Assembly: GCF_003287875.1 (NCBI RefSeq)
Contig: NZ_QMKK01000011.1
Coordinates: 89,585 to 153,584, forward strand
Source: Martinezella tropici
GTDB taxonomy: Bacteria > Pseudomonadota > Alphaproteobacteria > Rhizobiales > Rhizobiaceae
Direction: 5' to 3'
DNA length: 64,000 bases
Shown here: one piece after another, positions 29,685 through 37,620 of the stretch
Position numbering within the stretch: position 1 is the first letter of the stretch
Layout: the number at the start of each line of letters is the position of its first letter
Notes under the pieces: generated by a model
Databases searched by the model: none
What the model was told of the DNA's origin: nothing
Seen by the model: only the letters and a program-made list of their open reading frames with translations
Program-made: the position numbers and the translations under genes

Positions 29685-30398
29685 TCAGACTGATCGCATC
29701 TGACCTAAGTACCCCATCGAAGGTGTTGTTGCGAAGTCAGTACCGATTTTTAGTGGATTGATACTCCACTTCTCGGCAAGCCGTGATGGATTATCCTCCG
29801 AGCCAAAAATCCAGCGGCTGTATAGGGGATCGGATGTTTTGCTGAGATACTCTGGTGTAAGCGCTGAAATTTCTGGCAGGCCGAGATCCATTTCATCTTG
29901 CGTTGTTGCGCCAAAATTCAGAGTAACTGTACCATCGGCGACGCTAAAAGCCCGCTCCATTGCGCCGTGGCGCGCACGTTGCCACACCTGGGCGTTGACC
30001 ACTCGATAAGAGGCAAAGTACTGGGCTTCACCAAATCTATTCGATAGATCGCATAAGGTTTTCCGCAAAGCCTCACTATCACCATCAACGTTTAGCCCGG
30101 TGACAACGAGTGTCCAGCCATTGATGGGCGGGCATACAAAAACGGGAACTCCCTTCGGGGGATAGGCATGAGTTTCTTCGAGCCCTCGTCGCCATGTCGC
30201 AGCTTGCACCTGGGTTAGCCCGAGTTCATGAATGACCGCAGCCGTATCACTGGTGCTAATTGCCAACCAACCAGTCTTGTAGCCGAAGGGCTCTGGGTTA
30301 TCGGGACTGGCCAAATCTTCTCCAAAACTGCGCTTTACCAAAAACATAAAGCCGGAGAGCCAAGCGATCGAGAACAACGTCCGGCGCCCTAAAAGCAT
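29685..30398 (-). CDS. Orphan protein of unknown function, possible acquired gene
   Basis: A 237-residue product that I do not recognise. It starts MLLGRRTLFSIAWLSGFMFLV, a positively charged tip and a hydrophobic stretch (residues 7-21) that could be a signal peptide or anchor. The body contains FGYKTGWLAIST, VFVCPPINGWTLVVTGLN and NRFGEAQYFASYRVV. Three 60-base rows counted by hand (29701-29880) are about 45-53 percent GC, lower than neighbouring genes. It sits between the tsaE-amgK gene and murU, which normally act together, with 34 and 112 bases of flanking gap. A role as an immunity-like or envelope protein is only a guess. Confidence 0.65.
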   Translation of the reverse strand: MLLGRRTLFSIAWLSGFMFLVKRSFGEDLASPDNPEPFGYKTGWLAISTSDTAAVIHELGLTQVQAATWRRGLEETHAYPPKGVPVFVCPPINGWTLVVTGLNVDGDSEALRKTLCDLSNRFGEAQYFASYRVVNAQVWQRARHGAMERAFSVADGTVTLNFGATTQDEMDLGLPEISALTPEYLSKTSDPLYSRWIFGSEDNPSRLAEKWSINPLKIGTDFATTPSMGYLGQMRSV

Positions 30399-30432
30399 GT
30401 CCTGATTTCGCCTATTGCAAAATATCCATAAC

Positions 30433-31944
30433 TCAAACCCCGCCGATCCCCGCCTTCTCGCACCATTCGCGCAAAGGTGCGAGCGCTTCATGCTCGAAGG
30501 CTATGGCGAGATAGGCGAGCGTGCGCGGCATATGCCTCAGATAGCCTGGCTTGCCGTCACGCTGCAAGAGCCGCACCCAGAGGCCAGCGAGCTTGCAATT
30601 GCGCTGCGCCGACATGATCGCCCAGCTCTTCAGGAATCTAGCCTCGTCGAAGCCGCCCTGGGCATGGCGAAGTGCGAGATAGTCCGCCATCAGCTGGTCA
30701 TGCAGATCGCGCTCGATCGTCACCCGCGCATCCTGCACCAGCGAAGCGACGTCATAGGAGGTCGGCCCGATCATCGCGTCCTGGAAATCGATGAGGCCGA
30801 TACGCTTTATGCCCTGTTCATGCGCCCGCCAGATGATATTCGGCGAATGCATGTCGCGCAGCAGCAGGTTCGTTTCCGCGTCATCGAGCTGATCTATCAA
30901 CTTGTCCCAGATCGTCAGATAGTCGGCCCGTTCCTCGTCGCTTGCCGGCGCGCCCCGCTTCCAGGGCAGATGCCAGTCGAGCAACAGCCGCGCTTCCATC
31001 TTCATCGCGGTCCGGTCGAAATCCGGAATGTGATGGACGTGATCGGGCGTGACTGGAATATCGCGGGGAATCGAAAGGCCGTGCAGATGCGCAAGGCAGG
31101 CGACGCTGGCACGATAGCGTTCGGCAATAGGCTTTCCCTCGGCGTCGAGCACGCCGCCGGTGCCGAGGTCCTCGATCAGAAGAATGCCCTGGTCGTAGTC
31201 GGCGGCGAAGATTTCCGGCGCAGCGAAACCGTTCTCGCGCAGGATATTGGCGACCGCAACGAAAGGATAGGCATCCCAGGCCAGATGCGCGACCTTCGGA
31301 TAAGGCTTGCCGTCGAGCACGGCCGGCCCTTCCGGCAGGCGTGGCCAATCCATCAGGATCACGCGGCCGCCACCGTCCTTGGGATAGATGGACTCATAGG
31401 CACGCAGCGAGGCATCGCCCGTGAGGAAGCGCCTATGAGCACTGCGATAGCCATGCGAATCGAGAAAGGTGCGGATGGCTAGCACGCGCTCGATGCGCGC
31501 CATCTGTTTGGCCGGTGCCGTGATTGCGGCGCGCCGCCCTTCGCCCTCATGCGTGAGCTTGAGGTCCACGCGCTCATTCGGCAGTTCTCCGTCGGCCATT
31601 TCCGGCCATTCGACGAGGCAGATACCGGTCTGCAGGGCCTCGTCAAAGCCGAGCTCCGTCAATTCGCTCGGATCGCCGAGGCGATAGAGGTCGAAATGCG
31701 AGACCGGGATGCGCAACTCATAGAATTGCACCAGCGTGAAGGTCGGGCTCGGCACATCCAGTTCGGCATCGTCCGCCATGGCTCGCAGCAGCGCGCGTGC
31801 GAGCGAGGATTTGCCCGCGCCAAGATCGCCCGACAGTGCCAGACAGTCACCGGCCTTCAAGGCCAGTGCCAGATCTTCGCCGAGCTGGGCTGTGGCCGTA
31901 TCATCTGCGAGGAAGAGGGAAATGCTGCTGCCGGAGGCTGTCAT
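30433..31944 (-). CDS. tsaE: TsaE-AmgK fusion: tRNA t6A ATPase plus sugar kinase
   Basis: A 503-residue two-domain protein. Residues 1-150 are TsaE, with P-loop GDLGAGKSS (39-47) and PSPTFTLVQFYE and HFDLYRL motifs; it serves the t6A modification of tRNA at position 37. Residues 170-503 are an aminoglycoside-phosphotransferase-like kinase of the AmgK type, with the catalytic RDMHSPN (363-369) and the metal-binding LIDFQDA (Asp386). AmgK phosphorylates MurNAc or GlcNAc at C1. The reading frame is continuous, so it is a true fusion, a layout known in Rhizobiales. Its ATG overlaps the divL stop by 4 bases. Confidence 0.9.
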   Translation of the reverse strand: MTASGSSISLFLADDTATAQLGEDLALALKAGDCLALSGDLGAGKSSLARALLRAMADDAELDVPSPTFTLVQFYELRIPVSHFDLYRLGDPSELTELGFDEALQTGICLVEWPEMADGELPNERVDLKLTHEGEGRRAAITAPAKQMARIERVLAIRTFLDSHGYRSAHRRFLTGDASLRAYESIYPKDGGGRVILMDWPRLPEGPAVLDGKPYPKVAHLAWDAYPFVAVANILRENGFAAPEIFAADYDQGILLIEDLGTGGVLDAEGKPIAERYRASVACLAHLHGLSIPRDIPVTPDHVHHIPDFDRTAMKMEARLLLDWHLPWKRGAPASDEERADYLTIWDKLIDQLDDAETNLLLRDMHSPNIIWRAHEQGIKRIGLIDFQDAMIGPTSYDVASLVQDARVTIERDLHDQLMADYLALRHAQGGFDEARFLKSWAIMSAQRNCKLAGLWVRLLQRDGKPGYLRHMPRTLAYLAIAFEHEALAPLREWCEKAGIGGV

Positions 31945-34520
31945 TCTGCTGCGACGGAATGGGGCAACTCAGCCGAAGGGATCCGGCAGGTCACCATCGT
32001 CCCCTTGCCGGCCTGGCTTTCGATGGAAACCTCGCCCTCATGCAGGCTGACGAAGCTTTCGACGATGGAAAGGCCAAGGCCTGCACCGCTGCGCTTGCCG
32101 CCCTTGCCGCCGGAGGCGAAGCGGTTGAAGACCGTGTGAAGCAGCTCTTCCGGAATGCCGGGACCTCTGTCTGAGACCGAGAAGACGAAATCCATGCCCT
32201 CGCGTCCGCATTTAAGCGAGATCGTCGACCCCTCGGGCGCGAAATTGGCGGCATTGGTCAGGAGCTTCAGCAGGATCTGCTTCAGCCGCTGCTGGTCGGC
32301 GACGATGGAGCCGAGATGGGCAGGCACGGTGATCTCAAGCATCACGCCGCTTTCCTGCAGCCGGTCGGCGATCTGCATCGATACTTCATCGAGCAGATCG
32401 TTGAGCACGATCTCGGAATAGTTCAGCCGCATAATGCCGGCATCGACCGTCGCGAGGTCGAGAATGTCGTTGACCAGCGTCAGTAGTACGGAAGACGAGG
32501 TCGAGATATGGTCGATATATTCGGCCTGCCGCTCGTTCAATGCGCCGATGCCCGGCGTCTTCAGGAGGTCAGTGAAGCCGATGATGTTGGTCAGCGGTGA
32601 ACGTAGCTCGTAGGAGACGTGCTGGACGAAATCGTTCTTCAGCTCGTCGGCCTTGAGCAGCGCCTCGTTCTTCTCGGTCAGGGCGCGCTCGGCGCGCACG
32701 CTGTCGGTCTTGTTGACGAAGGTCAGCATGGTCTGCGCATTCGGCAATGGAATGACGGCGTAGTCGAGCACGAGATTGGAGTAAAGCTCGAGTGTGCCCT
32801 GCGATGAAGGCCGCTCGTCGTCGAAGCTGGTGATCTGCTCGGCAAACCGCTTCCAGCCGTCCGTCCGGTCGTAGGAAGGCGCGCACGCCTCCGCCAGAGC
32901 CTGGATATGCGTTCCGGGCTTTGCCTGTGCCTCGGTGATGTTCCAGAGGATGCGGAATGCCGGGTTCGACAGTCGGATGCGGCCATCGGGGCCGAAAACG
33001 GCGACGCCTTCGGAAAGGTGGTCGATGGTTTCGCCCTGAACCTTGACCAGCGTGTTGTAACGCGTTTCGAGATCGACCTGCTCGGTCAGGTTCTCGAATA
33101 CCCAGGTGGCGCCACCCTGCGGATGCGCCGTGGCGAAGACCCGGAGAATCTGGCCGTTGGGTAGGTGCCAGAGATCGGCCTGTGTATCGAGTGCGCGATA
33201 GACCGAAAGGACGTCGTCCTTCCATGTCTTCCAGTTCAGCTGCTCGGGCAGCTTCTTGGCGCTGCGCAGCCGGTCCAGAAGCTCGCTATTGTCGGGCCGC
33301 TTTTCCAGAAATGCTATGTCGAGCTCCCAAAGCTGGACGAAAGCCTGATTGTAGAATTGCAGCCGCCGCTCGCCGTCGAAAATCGCAACCGGCGTCGCCA
33401 GATGGTCGAGCGTTTCGGCGTGGCTCTTCAGCGTGCGCGCGAGCTCCGCGCGAACGGATTCCGCCTCGGACACGTCGATGGCGATACCAGCCGATCCGTT
33501 CGGAGCCCTGACATCGACGACATCGAAGAAGGTGCGGTTGCCGTGCACGACAGTGGAGATCTTGTCGTGGAAGGGCGATTCCGGCGTGGCCGCCGCACGA
33601 ATGCGTTCGCGGGCCACCGTCGTCAGGAATTCGCGCCCCTCGCGGAGTGCCTCTTCTGCGGAAACGGCTTCCACCGCTTCGCTATAGGCCTGGTTGACCC
33701 AGGTGAGCTTGCCTTCGGTATCGCGTTGCCACACCGGCAGGTCGATGGCATCAAGCAGGCTCTGGAAGGTGGAGATCGAGGTCATCAGCCGGTCGCGCTC
33801 GATCTTCAGCTCGGCGAGTTCGGCACGCAGATTGTTGAGCGCGATGAAGCGGACGAAGGCGCGTCCGCCGGAAATGCGGCCCTGTGCCTCCAGGATCTCG
33901 TCGCGATTGGTTTCGACCACCATGTCGAAGCTCTGGCCGCTGCCGCGCAGCTTGTCGATCGCCTTGTCGAGTTCGCCGGCCGACCATGATTTCAGCCAGC
34001 GGCCAAAGGCCAGGAATTCGTTGTCCTGCGGCGCGCCGGTCTCGACCGGAAGCTGGCCGAGCAGTTCGGGCCGCGCATTCGGGCCGTCCCAGATGACGAT
34101 GCGGCGGTTCTTGTCGGCAATCAGCGCCTGATATTGCGAAATGCGCTGGTTTGCGTCCGAAAGGGCCGTGCGGATCTCGCGGCTTTCGCTTTCCATGTTG
34201 CCGCGCTGTCGGACCATCCACATGGTCGAGAGGAGCGCGGCGGAAATGACGCCGATGATGACAGAGAAGACAGCCATTTCGGATGAGGTGAAGAGACGCA
34301 TGCTCGCCTGCGCGGCGCTGTTGCTCTGCGCGAGAACGGGACCTGCCAGACCGGTCACGAGGCCGCCGAAAACGCTGAGCCGCAGCAAGCGGCTCAGGCG
34401 CGCCAGCCGACCTTTGCCCTGCTTCGTTTTTGCCGATAGCCGATATGAACTACCCCGCTGCAACCGCGCCGCCACTCGGTGTAGCGCTGGTTGATGCAGG
34501 TTGTCTTCCCCTTCAAACAT
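31941..34520 (-). CDS. divL: DivL-type PAS sensor kinase with Tyr in place of the phospho-His
   Basis: An 859-residue membrane protein. Two hydrophobic segments lie near residues 47-64 and 83-103, followed by PAS domains (about 250-360, 365-480 and 490-605). The DHp box reads VSYELRSPL with Tyr637 where histidine kinases have His. The CA domain is intact: N box LLTNAAN (Asn756), DRGPGIP and GAGLGLSIV. This Tyr substitution is the hallmark of DivL, the Caulobacter cell-cycle protein that controls CckA-CtrA signalling together with DivK. It heads a run with tsaE-amgK and lies downstream of ahcY. Confidence 0.88.
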   Translation of the reverse strand: MFEGEDNLHQPALHRVAARLQRGSSYRLSAKTKQGKGRLARLSRLLRLSVFGGLVTGLAGPVLAQSNSAAQASMRLFTSSEMAVFSVIIGVISAALLSTMWMVRQRGNMESESREIRTALSDANQRISQYQALIADKNRRIVIWDGPNARPELLGQLPVETGAPQDNEFLAFGRWLKSWSAGELDKAIDKLRGSGQSFDMVVETNRDEILEAQGRISGGRAFVRFIALNNLRAELAELKIERDRLMTSISTFQSLLDAIDLPVWQRDTEGKLTWVNQAYSEAVEAVSAEEALREGREFLTTVARERIRAAATPESPFHDKISTVVHGNRTFFDVVDVRAPNGSAGIAIDVSEAESVRAELARTLKSHAETLDHLATPVAIFDGERRLQFYNQAFVQLWELDIAFLEKRPDNSELLDRLRSAKKLPEQLNWKTWKDDVLSVYRALDTQADLWHLPNGQILRVFATAHPQGGATWVFENLTEQVDLETRYNTLVKVQGETIDHLSEGVAVFGPDGRIRLSNPAFRILWNITEAQAKPGTHIQALAEACAPSYDRTDGWKRFAEQITSFDDERPSSQGTLELYSNLVLDYAVIPLPNAQTMLTFVNKTDSVRAERALTEKNEALLKADELKNDFVQHVSYELRSPLTNIIGFTDLLKTPGIGALNERQAEYIDHISTSSSVLLTLVNDILDLATVDAGIMRLNYSEIVLNDLLDEVSMQIADRLQESGVMLEITVPAHLGSIVADQQRLKQILLKLLTNAANFAPEGSTISLKCGREGMDFVFSVSDRGPGIPEELLHTVFNRFASGGKGGKRSGAGLGLSIVESFVSLHEGEVSIESQAGKGTMVTCRIPSAELPHSVAAE

Positions 34521-34659
34521 AAGAGGTCTGTCTCCGTCCTATAATGTGCCGCATCCTGACAAGACATCCCATTTTCATGGCTCCGGGTGGGCCCGGTTCG
34601 TCACGAATCAAGTGTAAAAACAATACTGCCTAAGGAAATCGGCGGGAAGGGAGCTGGCT

Positions 34660-34696
34660 AAAAAATAAGCCCCGGCACTTTGTCAATGCCAGGGCC
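34660..34696 (-). terminator. Intrinsic terminator after ahcY
   Basis: On the minus strand ggccctggca pairs with tgccggggc across a short loop and is followed by ttatttttt. It lies about 30 bases past the ahcY stop and separates it from divL. Confidence 0.8.
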
Positions 34697-34726
34697 ACAA
34701 GATGTTGTGGATACTGTTTTTTATAA

Positions 34727-36127
34727 TCAGTATCTGTAGTGGTCGGACTTGAACGGACCCTTCGGCGTCACGCCGATATACGAAGCCTGCTCTTCGGAAA
34801 GCTCCGTCAGTTTGACGCCGAGTTTGGCAAGATGCAGGCGAGCGACCTTTTCATCGAGGTGCTTCGGCAGCACGTAGACTTCGTTCTTGTACTGGCCGGG
34901 CTTGGTGAAGAGCTCGATCTGCGCCAGCGTCTGGTTGGTGAAAGAGGCCGACATGACGAAGGAAGGGTGGCCGGTGGCGTTGCCGAGGTTCAAGAGGCGG
35001 CCTTCCGACAGCAGGATGATGCGGTTGCCCTTGGCGAACTCGACCATGTCGACCTGCGGCTTGATGTTCGTCCACTTCAGGTTCCGCAGGGCGGCAACCT
35101 GGATCTCGTTGTCGAAGTGGCCGATATTGCCGACGATCGCCATGTCCTTCATCGCGCGCATATGGTCGATGCGGATGACGTCCTTGTTGCCTGTCGTGGT
35201 GATGAAGATGTCGGCCGAGGAAACGACGTCCTCGAGCTGAACGACTTCATAGCCGTCCATGGCGGCCTGCAGGGCGCAGATCGGGTCGACTTCCGTGACC
35301 TTGACGCGGGCGCCGGCGCCGGAGAGCGAAGCGGCAGAACCCTTGCCGACGTCACCGTAACCGCAGACGACGGCGACCTTGCCGGCCATCATCACGTCGG
35401 TGGCGCGGCGGATACCGTCGACGAGCGATTCCTTGCAGCCGTATTTGTTGTCGAACTTCGACTTGGTGACGCTGTCGTTGACGTTGATCGCCGGGAAGGG
35501 CAACAGGCCCTTCTGGCTGAGCTGGTAGAGGCGGTTGACGCCGGTGGTGGTTTCCTCGGTCACGCCCTTGATGGCGTCACGCTGTTTGGTGAACCAGCCC
35601 GGCGTTGCCTGCAGGCGCTTCTTGATCTGTGCGAAGAGGATTTCCTCTTCTTCCGAATGCGGATGGGAGAGCACGTCCTCGCCGGCTTCGGCACGGGCGC
35701 CGAGCAGGATGTACATCGTGGCGTCGCCGCCGTCGTCGAGGATCATGTTGGAGAGGCCGCCATCGGCCCACTGGAAGATCTTGTCGGTATAGGTCCAGTA
35801 GTCCTCCAGGCTCTCGCCCTTGACGGCGAAGACCGGGACGCCGGAAGCGGCGATGGCCGCGGCGGCATGGTCCTGCGTGGAGAAGATGTTGCACGATGCC
35901 CAGCGCACCTGAGCGCCGAGGGCCACCAGCGTCTCGATGAGAACGGCCGTCTGGATCGTCATGTGCAGCGAGCCGGTGATCCGCGCGCCCTTCAGCGGCT
36001 GCGCTTCGCCGAATTCGGCGCGGCAGGCCATCAGGCCGGGCATTTCGGTCTCGGCGATTGCGATTTCCTTGCGACCATAGTCGGCAAGGCCGATATCCGC
36101 GACGATGTAGTCCTTTTCAGTGCTCAT
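34727..36127 (-). CDS. ahcY: Adenosylhomocysteinase (SAH hydrolase)
   Basis: Hydrolyses S-adenosylhomocysteine to adenosine and homocysteine, clearing the inhibitor left by methyltransferases. The 466-residue protein has [13 protein letters not shown] near the N terminus, [15 protein letters not shown], the NAD-binding [15 protein letters not shown], and the C-terminal KSDHYRY, which reaches into the neighbouring subunit's NAD site. A double palindrome 127-156 bases upstream looks like an operator, and a terminator follows. It is separate from the HPr gene upstream. Confidence 0.97.
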   Translation of the reverse strand: MSTEKDYIVADIGLADYGRKEIAIAETEMPGLMACRAEFGEAQPLKGARITGSLHMTIQTAVLIETLVALGAQVRWASCNIFSTQDHAAAAIAASGVPVFAVKGESLEDYWTYTDKIFQWADGGLSNMILDDGGDATMYILLGARAEAGEDVLSHPHSEEEEILFAQIKKRLQATPGWFTKQRDAIKGVTEETTTGVNRLYQLSQKGLLPFPAINVNDSVTKSKFDNKYGCKESLVDGIRRATDVMMAGKVAVVCGYGDVGKGSAASLSGAGARVKVTEVDPICALQAAMDGYEVVQLEDVVSSADIFITTTGNKDVIRIDHMRAMKDMAIVGNIGHFDNEIQVAALRNLKWTNIKPQVDMVEFAKGNRIILLSEGRLLNLGNATGHPSFVMSASFTNQTLAQIELFTKPGQYKNEVYVLPKHLDEKVARLHLAKLGVKLTELSEEQASYIGVTPKGPFKSDHYRY

Positions 36128-36253
36128 GAAGGTCTCCAGCCTGAACGATGCAATCGCGCCGCGGGCAACGCCTAGGCCGAATGCAACAAGAATTGCACGC
36201 TGACAGCGTGTGGATGATGCCGTGTAGCAGGCTTCAGGTGGGAAATCAATGAT

Positions 36254-36283
36254 GATATAAAGAAGTCTTTATGTCTTTATATC
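36254..36283 (-). promoter_or_regulatory. Candidate SahR-type operator upstream of ahcY
   Basis: gatataaaga and tctttatatc form a perfect 10-base inverted repeat around a 10-base centre. The centre itself carries tctttat, which pairs with the left half as ataaaga/tctttat around ag, so two palindromes overlap. From memory, ArsR-family SahR regulators in proteobacteria bind AT-rich sites of this style before ahcY; the assignment is inference. Confidence 0.6.
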
Positions 36284-36306
36284 CAGTTGGCAACTGCAGG
36301 CAGGGC

Positions 36307-36582
36307 TTAGATTTCCTCGCCGAACTTGTTGGCAACCAGCTGGTCGAGCGCTTCGAGCGCTTCGGCGGCCTGATTGCCGCTTGCCGTCACCAGCACGCTG
36401 CAGCCGGGGCTGGCTGCCAGCATCATCAGGCCCATGATCGAGGTGCCGCCAACCGTCGTGCCGTCCTTCGAGACGGTAATCGCAGCGTCGTAGGCTTCGA
36501 CGGTCTGCACGAATTTTGCCGACGCACGGGCGTGCAGGCCCCGTTTGTTGACGATCAGGAGTTCCCGGGAAAGCTCGGTCAT
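36307..36582 (-). CDS. HPr family phosphocarrier protein
   Basis: A 91-residue phosphocarrier of the nitrogen/regulatory-type PTS. The phospho-acceptor His17 is in NKRGLHARAS and the regulatory Ser48 in GGTSIMGLMML, which HprK would phosphorylate. The frame extends upstream, but the ATG at 36582 gives the right length. It follows EIIA by 19 bases, and no sugar permease is nearby, so a regulatory role is more likely than sugar transport. Confidence 0.93.
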   Translation of the reverse strand: MTELSRELLIVNKRGLHARASAKFVQTVEAYDAAITVSKDGTTVGGTSIMGLMMLAASPGCSVLVTASGNQAAEALEALDQLVANKFGEEI

Positions 36583-36601
36583 GGGGGCGGTGTCTGCCTC
36601 G

Positions 36602-37003
36602 TTATTTGCCACTGAGCACACGGCTGGCCACGTTGATATATTTGCGCCCGGCCTCCGAAGCTTCCACCAAGGCCCTTTCCATGTTGTTGTCGCCGCGCAC
36701 GCCCGCAAGCTTGATCAGCATCGGCAGATTGACGCCAGCGATGACCTCGGTGTGGCCGCTATTCATGACGGAGATTGCGAGATTGGAAGGAGTGCCGCCG
36801 AACATGTCGGTGAGGATGATGACGCCATGCCCGTCATCCGCACCGGCAACGGCCTGCAGAATGTCCTGCCGCCGCTTGTCCATGTCGTCTTCGGGACCAA
36901 TGCATACCGTCTCTATGAACTTCTGCGGACCAACGACATGCTCGACGGCATGCCGAAACTCTTCAGCCAGCTTGCCATGAGTGACAAGCACAAGTCCAAT
37001 CAT
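36602..37003 (-). CDS. PTS EIIA component, mannose family (regulatory)
   Basis: A 133-residue EIIA-Man-type protein. The phospho-acceptor is His9 in MIGLVLVTHGKLAEEF, and the TDMFGGTPSNLA motif near residue 67 is diagnostic. In alphaproteobacteria this stand-alone EIIA-Man works with EI-Ntr and HPr as a signalling relay rather than a transporter. The ATG at 37003 is chosen because it places His9 as in the family. It lies between hprK (140 bases upstream) and the HPr gene (19 bases downstream). Confidence 0.92.
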   Translation of the reverse strand: MIGLVLVTHGKLAEEFRHAVEHVVGPQKFIETVCIGPEDDMDKRRQDILQAVAGADDGHGVIILTDMFGGTPSNLAISVMNSGHTEVIAGVNLPMLIKLAGVRGDNNMERALVEASEAGRKYINVASRVLSGK

Positions 37004-37143
37004 GATATTACTGCTCCCATGGCATACGCAAACAGGTGGCCCATATCGCAATGCAGCAATGTCGTCCACCGGTGGGGGGACATCTTGGCCATGAAAAGGC
37101 GAAGTGCAAGCTTAAAATATAGGATTTATGTGCCTGTACGGGC

Positions 37144-37620
37144 CTAAATGGCCGATTGGCCGAAACTCGCGCCGATTTTCGCCATTATTATGGCCAGCGG
37201 ATTCGCGGAGGTTGCGGCCACGCGGATCAGGGGCAACCGGATGGAGCCGGTAATATCGACCTGCTCGTCCTCCGGTGGCAGCCTTTCCGCCGATTCCGGG
37301 TCGACCGGGCGGATGGCAAAGTGCATTTCGCCCTCGGAAATATAAGGCATCCGAACGATACCGGTATAGCGGATTTCCATGAGCCCCGCGATCGAGGGCG
37401 GGCATTTCGCGAGAACGGAGCCATTCTGTTCTGTGATCAGCACTCGGTCGTCTGCGATCAGGCTCGCGGCAAGCCCGAGCGGCCTGGCTGCCGCCAGGGA
37501 TGAGAAGGCAAGAGTGGATTTGCCGCTGCCCGAGGGGCCGAGAAACAGAAGCCCGGTCGTACCGATGACGATTGCAGTGGCGTGGATATTGGTCGCTTCG
37601 CCGGCCATGCGAGCGCTCAC
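37144..37620 (-). CDS. hprK: HPr kinase/phosphorylase, short alphaproteobacterial form
   Basis: A 158-residue kinase that phosphorylates HPr on its regulatory serine. The P-loop GPSGSGKST is at residues 28-36, and the ISEGEMHFAIRP and SIRLPLIRVA stretches follow. It lacks the N-terminal domain of Gram-positive HprK, as is usual in alphaproteobacteria. Its ATG overlaps the chvG stop by 4 bases (ATGA), which ties envelope or acid sensing to PTS signalling. Confidence 0.92.
   Translation of the reverse strand: MSARMAGEATNIHATAIVIGTTGLLFLGPSGSGKSTLAFSSLAAARPLGLAASLIADDRVLITEQNGSVLAKCPPSIAGLMEIRYTGIVRMPYISEGEMHFAIRPVDPESAERLPPEDEQVDITGSIRLPLIRVAATSANPLAIIMAKIGASFGQSAI

Noticed and set aside
30433..31944. 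TsaE and AmgK as two separate genes
   Set aside because: The frame is continuous with no stop or ribosome site between domains, and the fusion is a known layout in this group.
34697..34726. A second terminator hairpin right after the ahcY stop
   Set aside because: The gatactg...cagtatc and ccacaa stems are AT-rich and weak; the stem at 34660-34696 is a better terminator.
34739..36175. A 478-codon plus-strand frame antisense to ahcY
   Set aside because: Valine-, Asp- and His-rich composition typical of a shadow frame; ahcY itself is certain.
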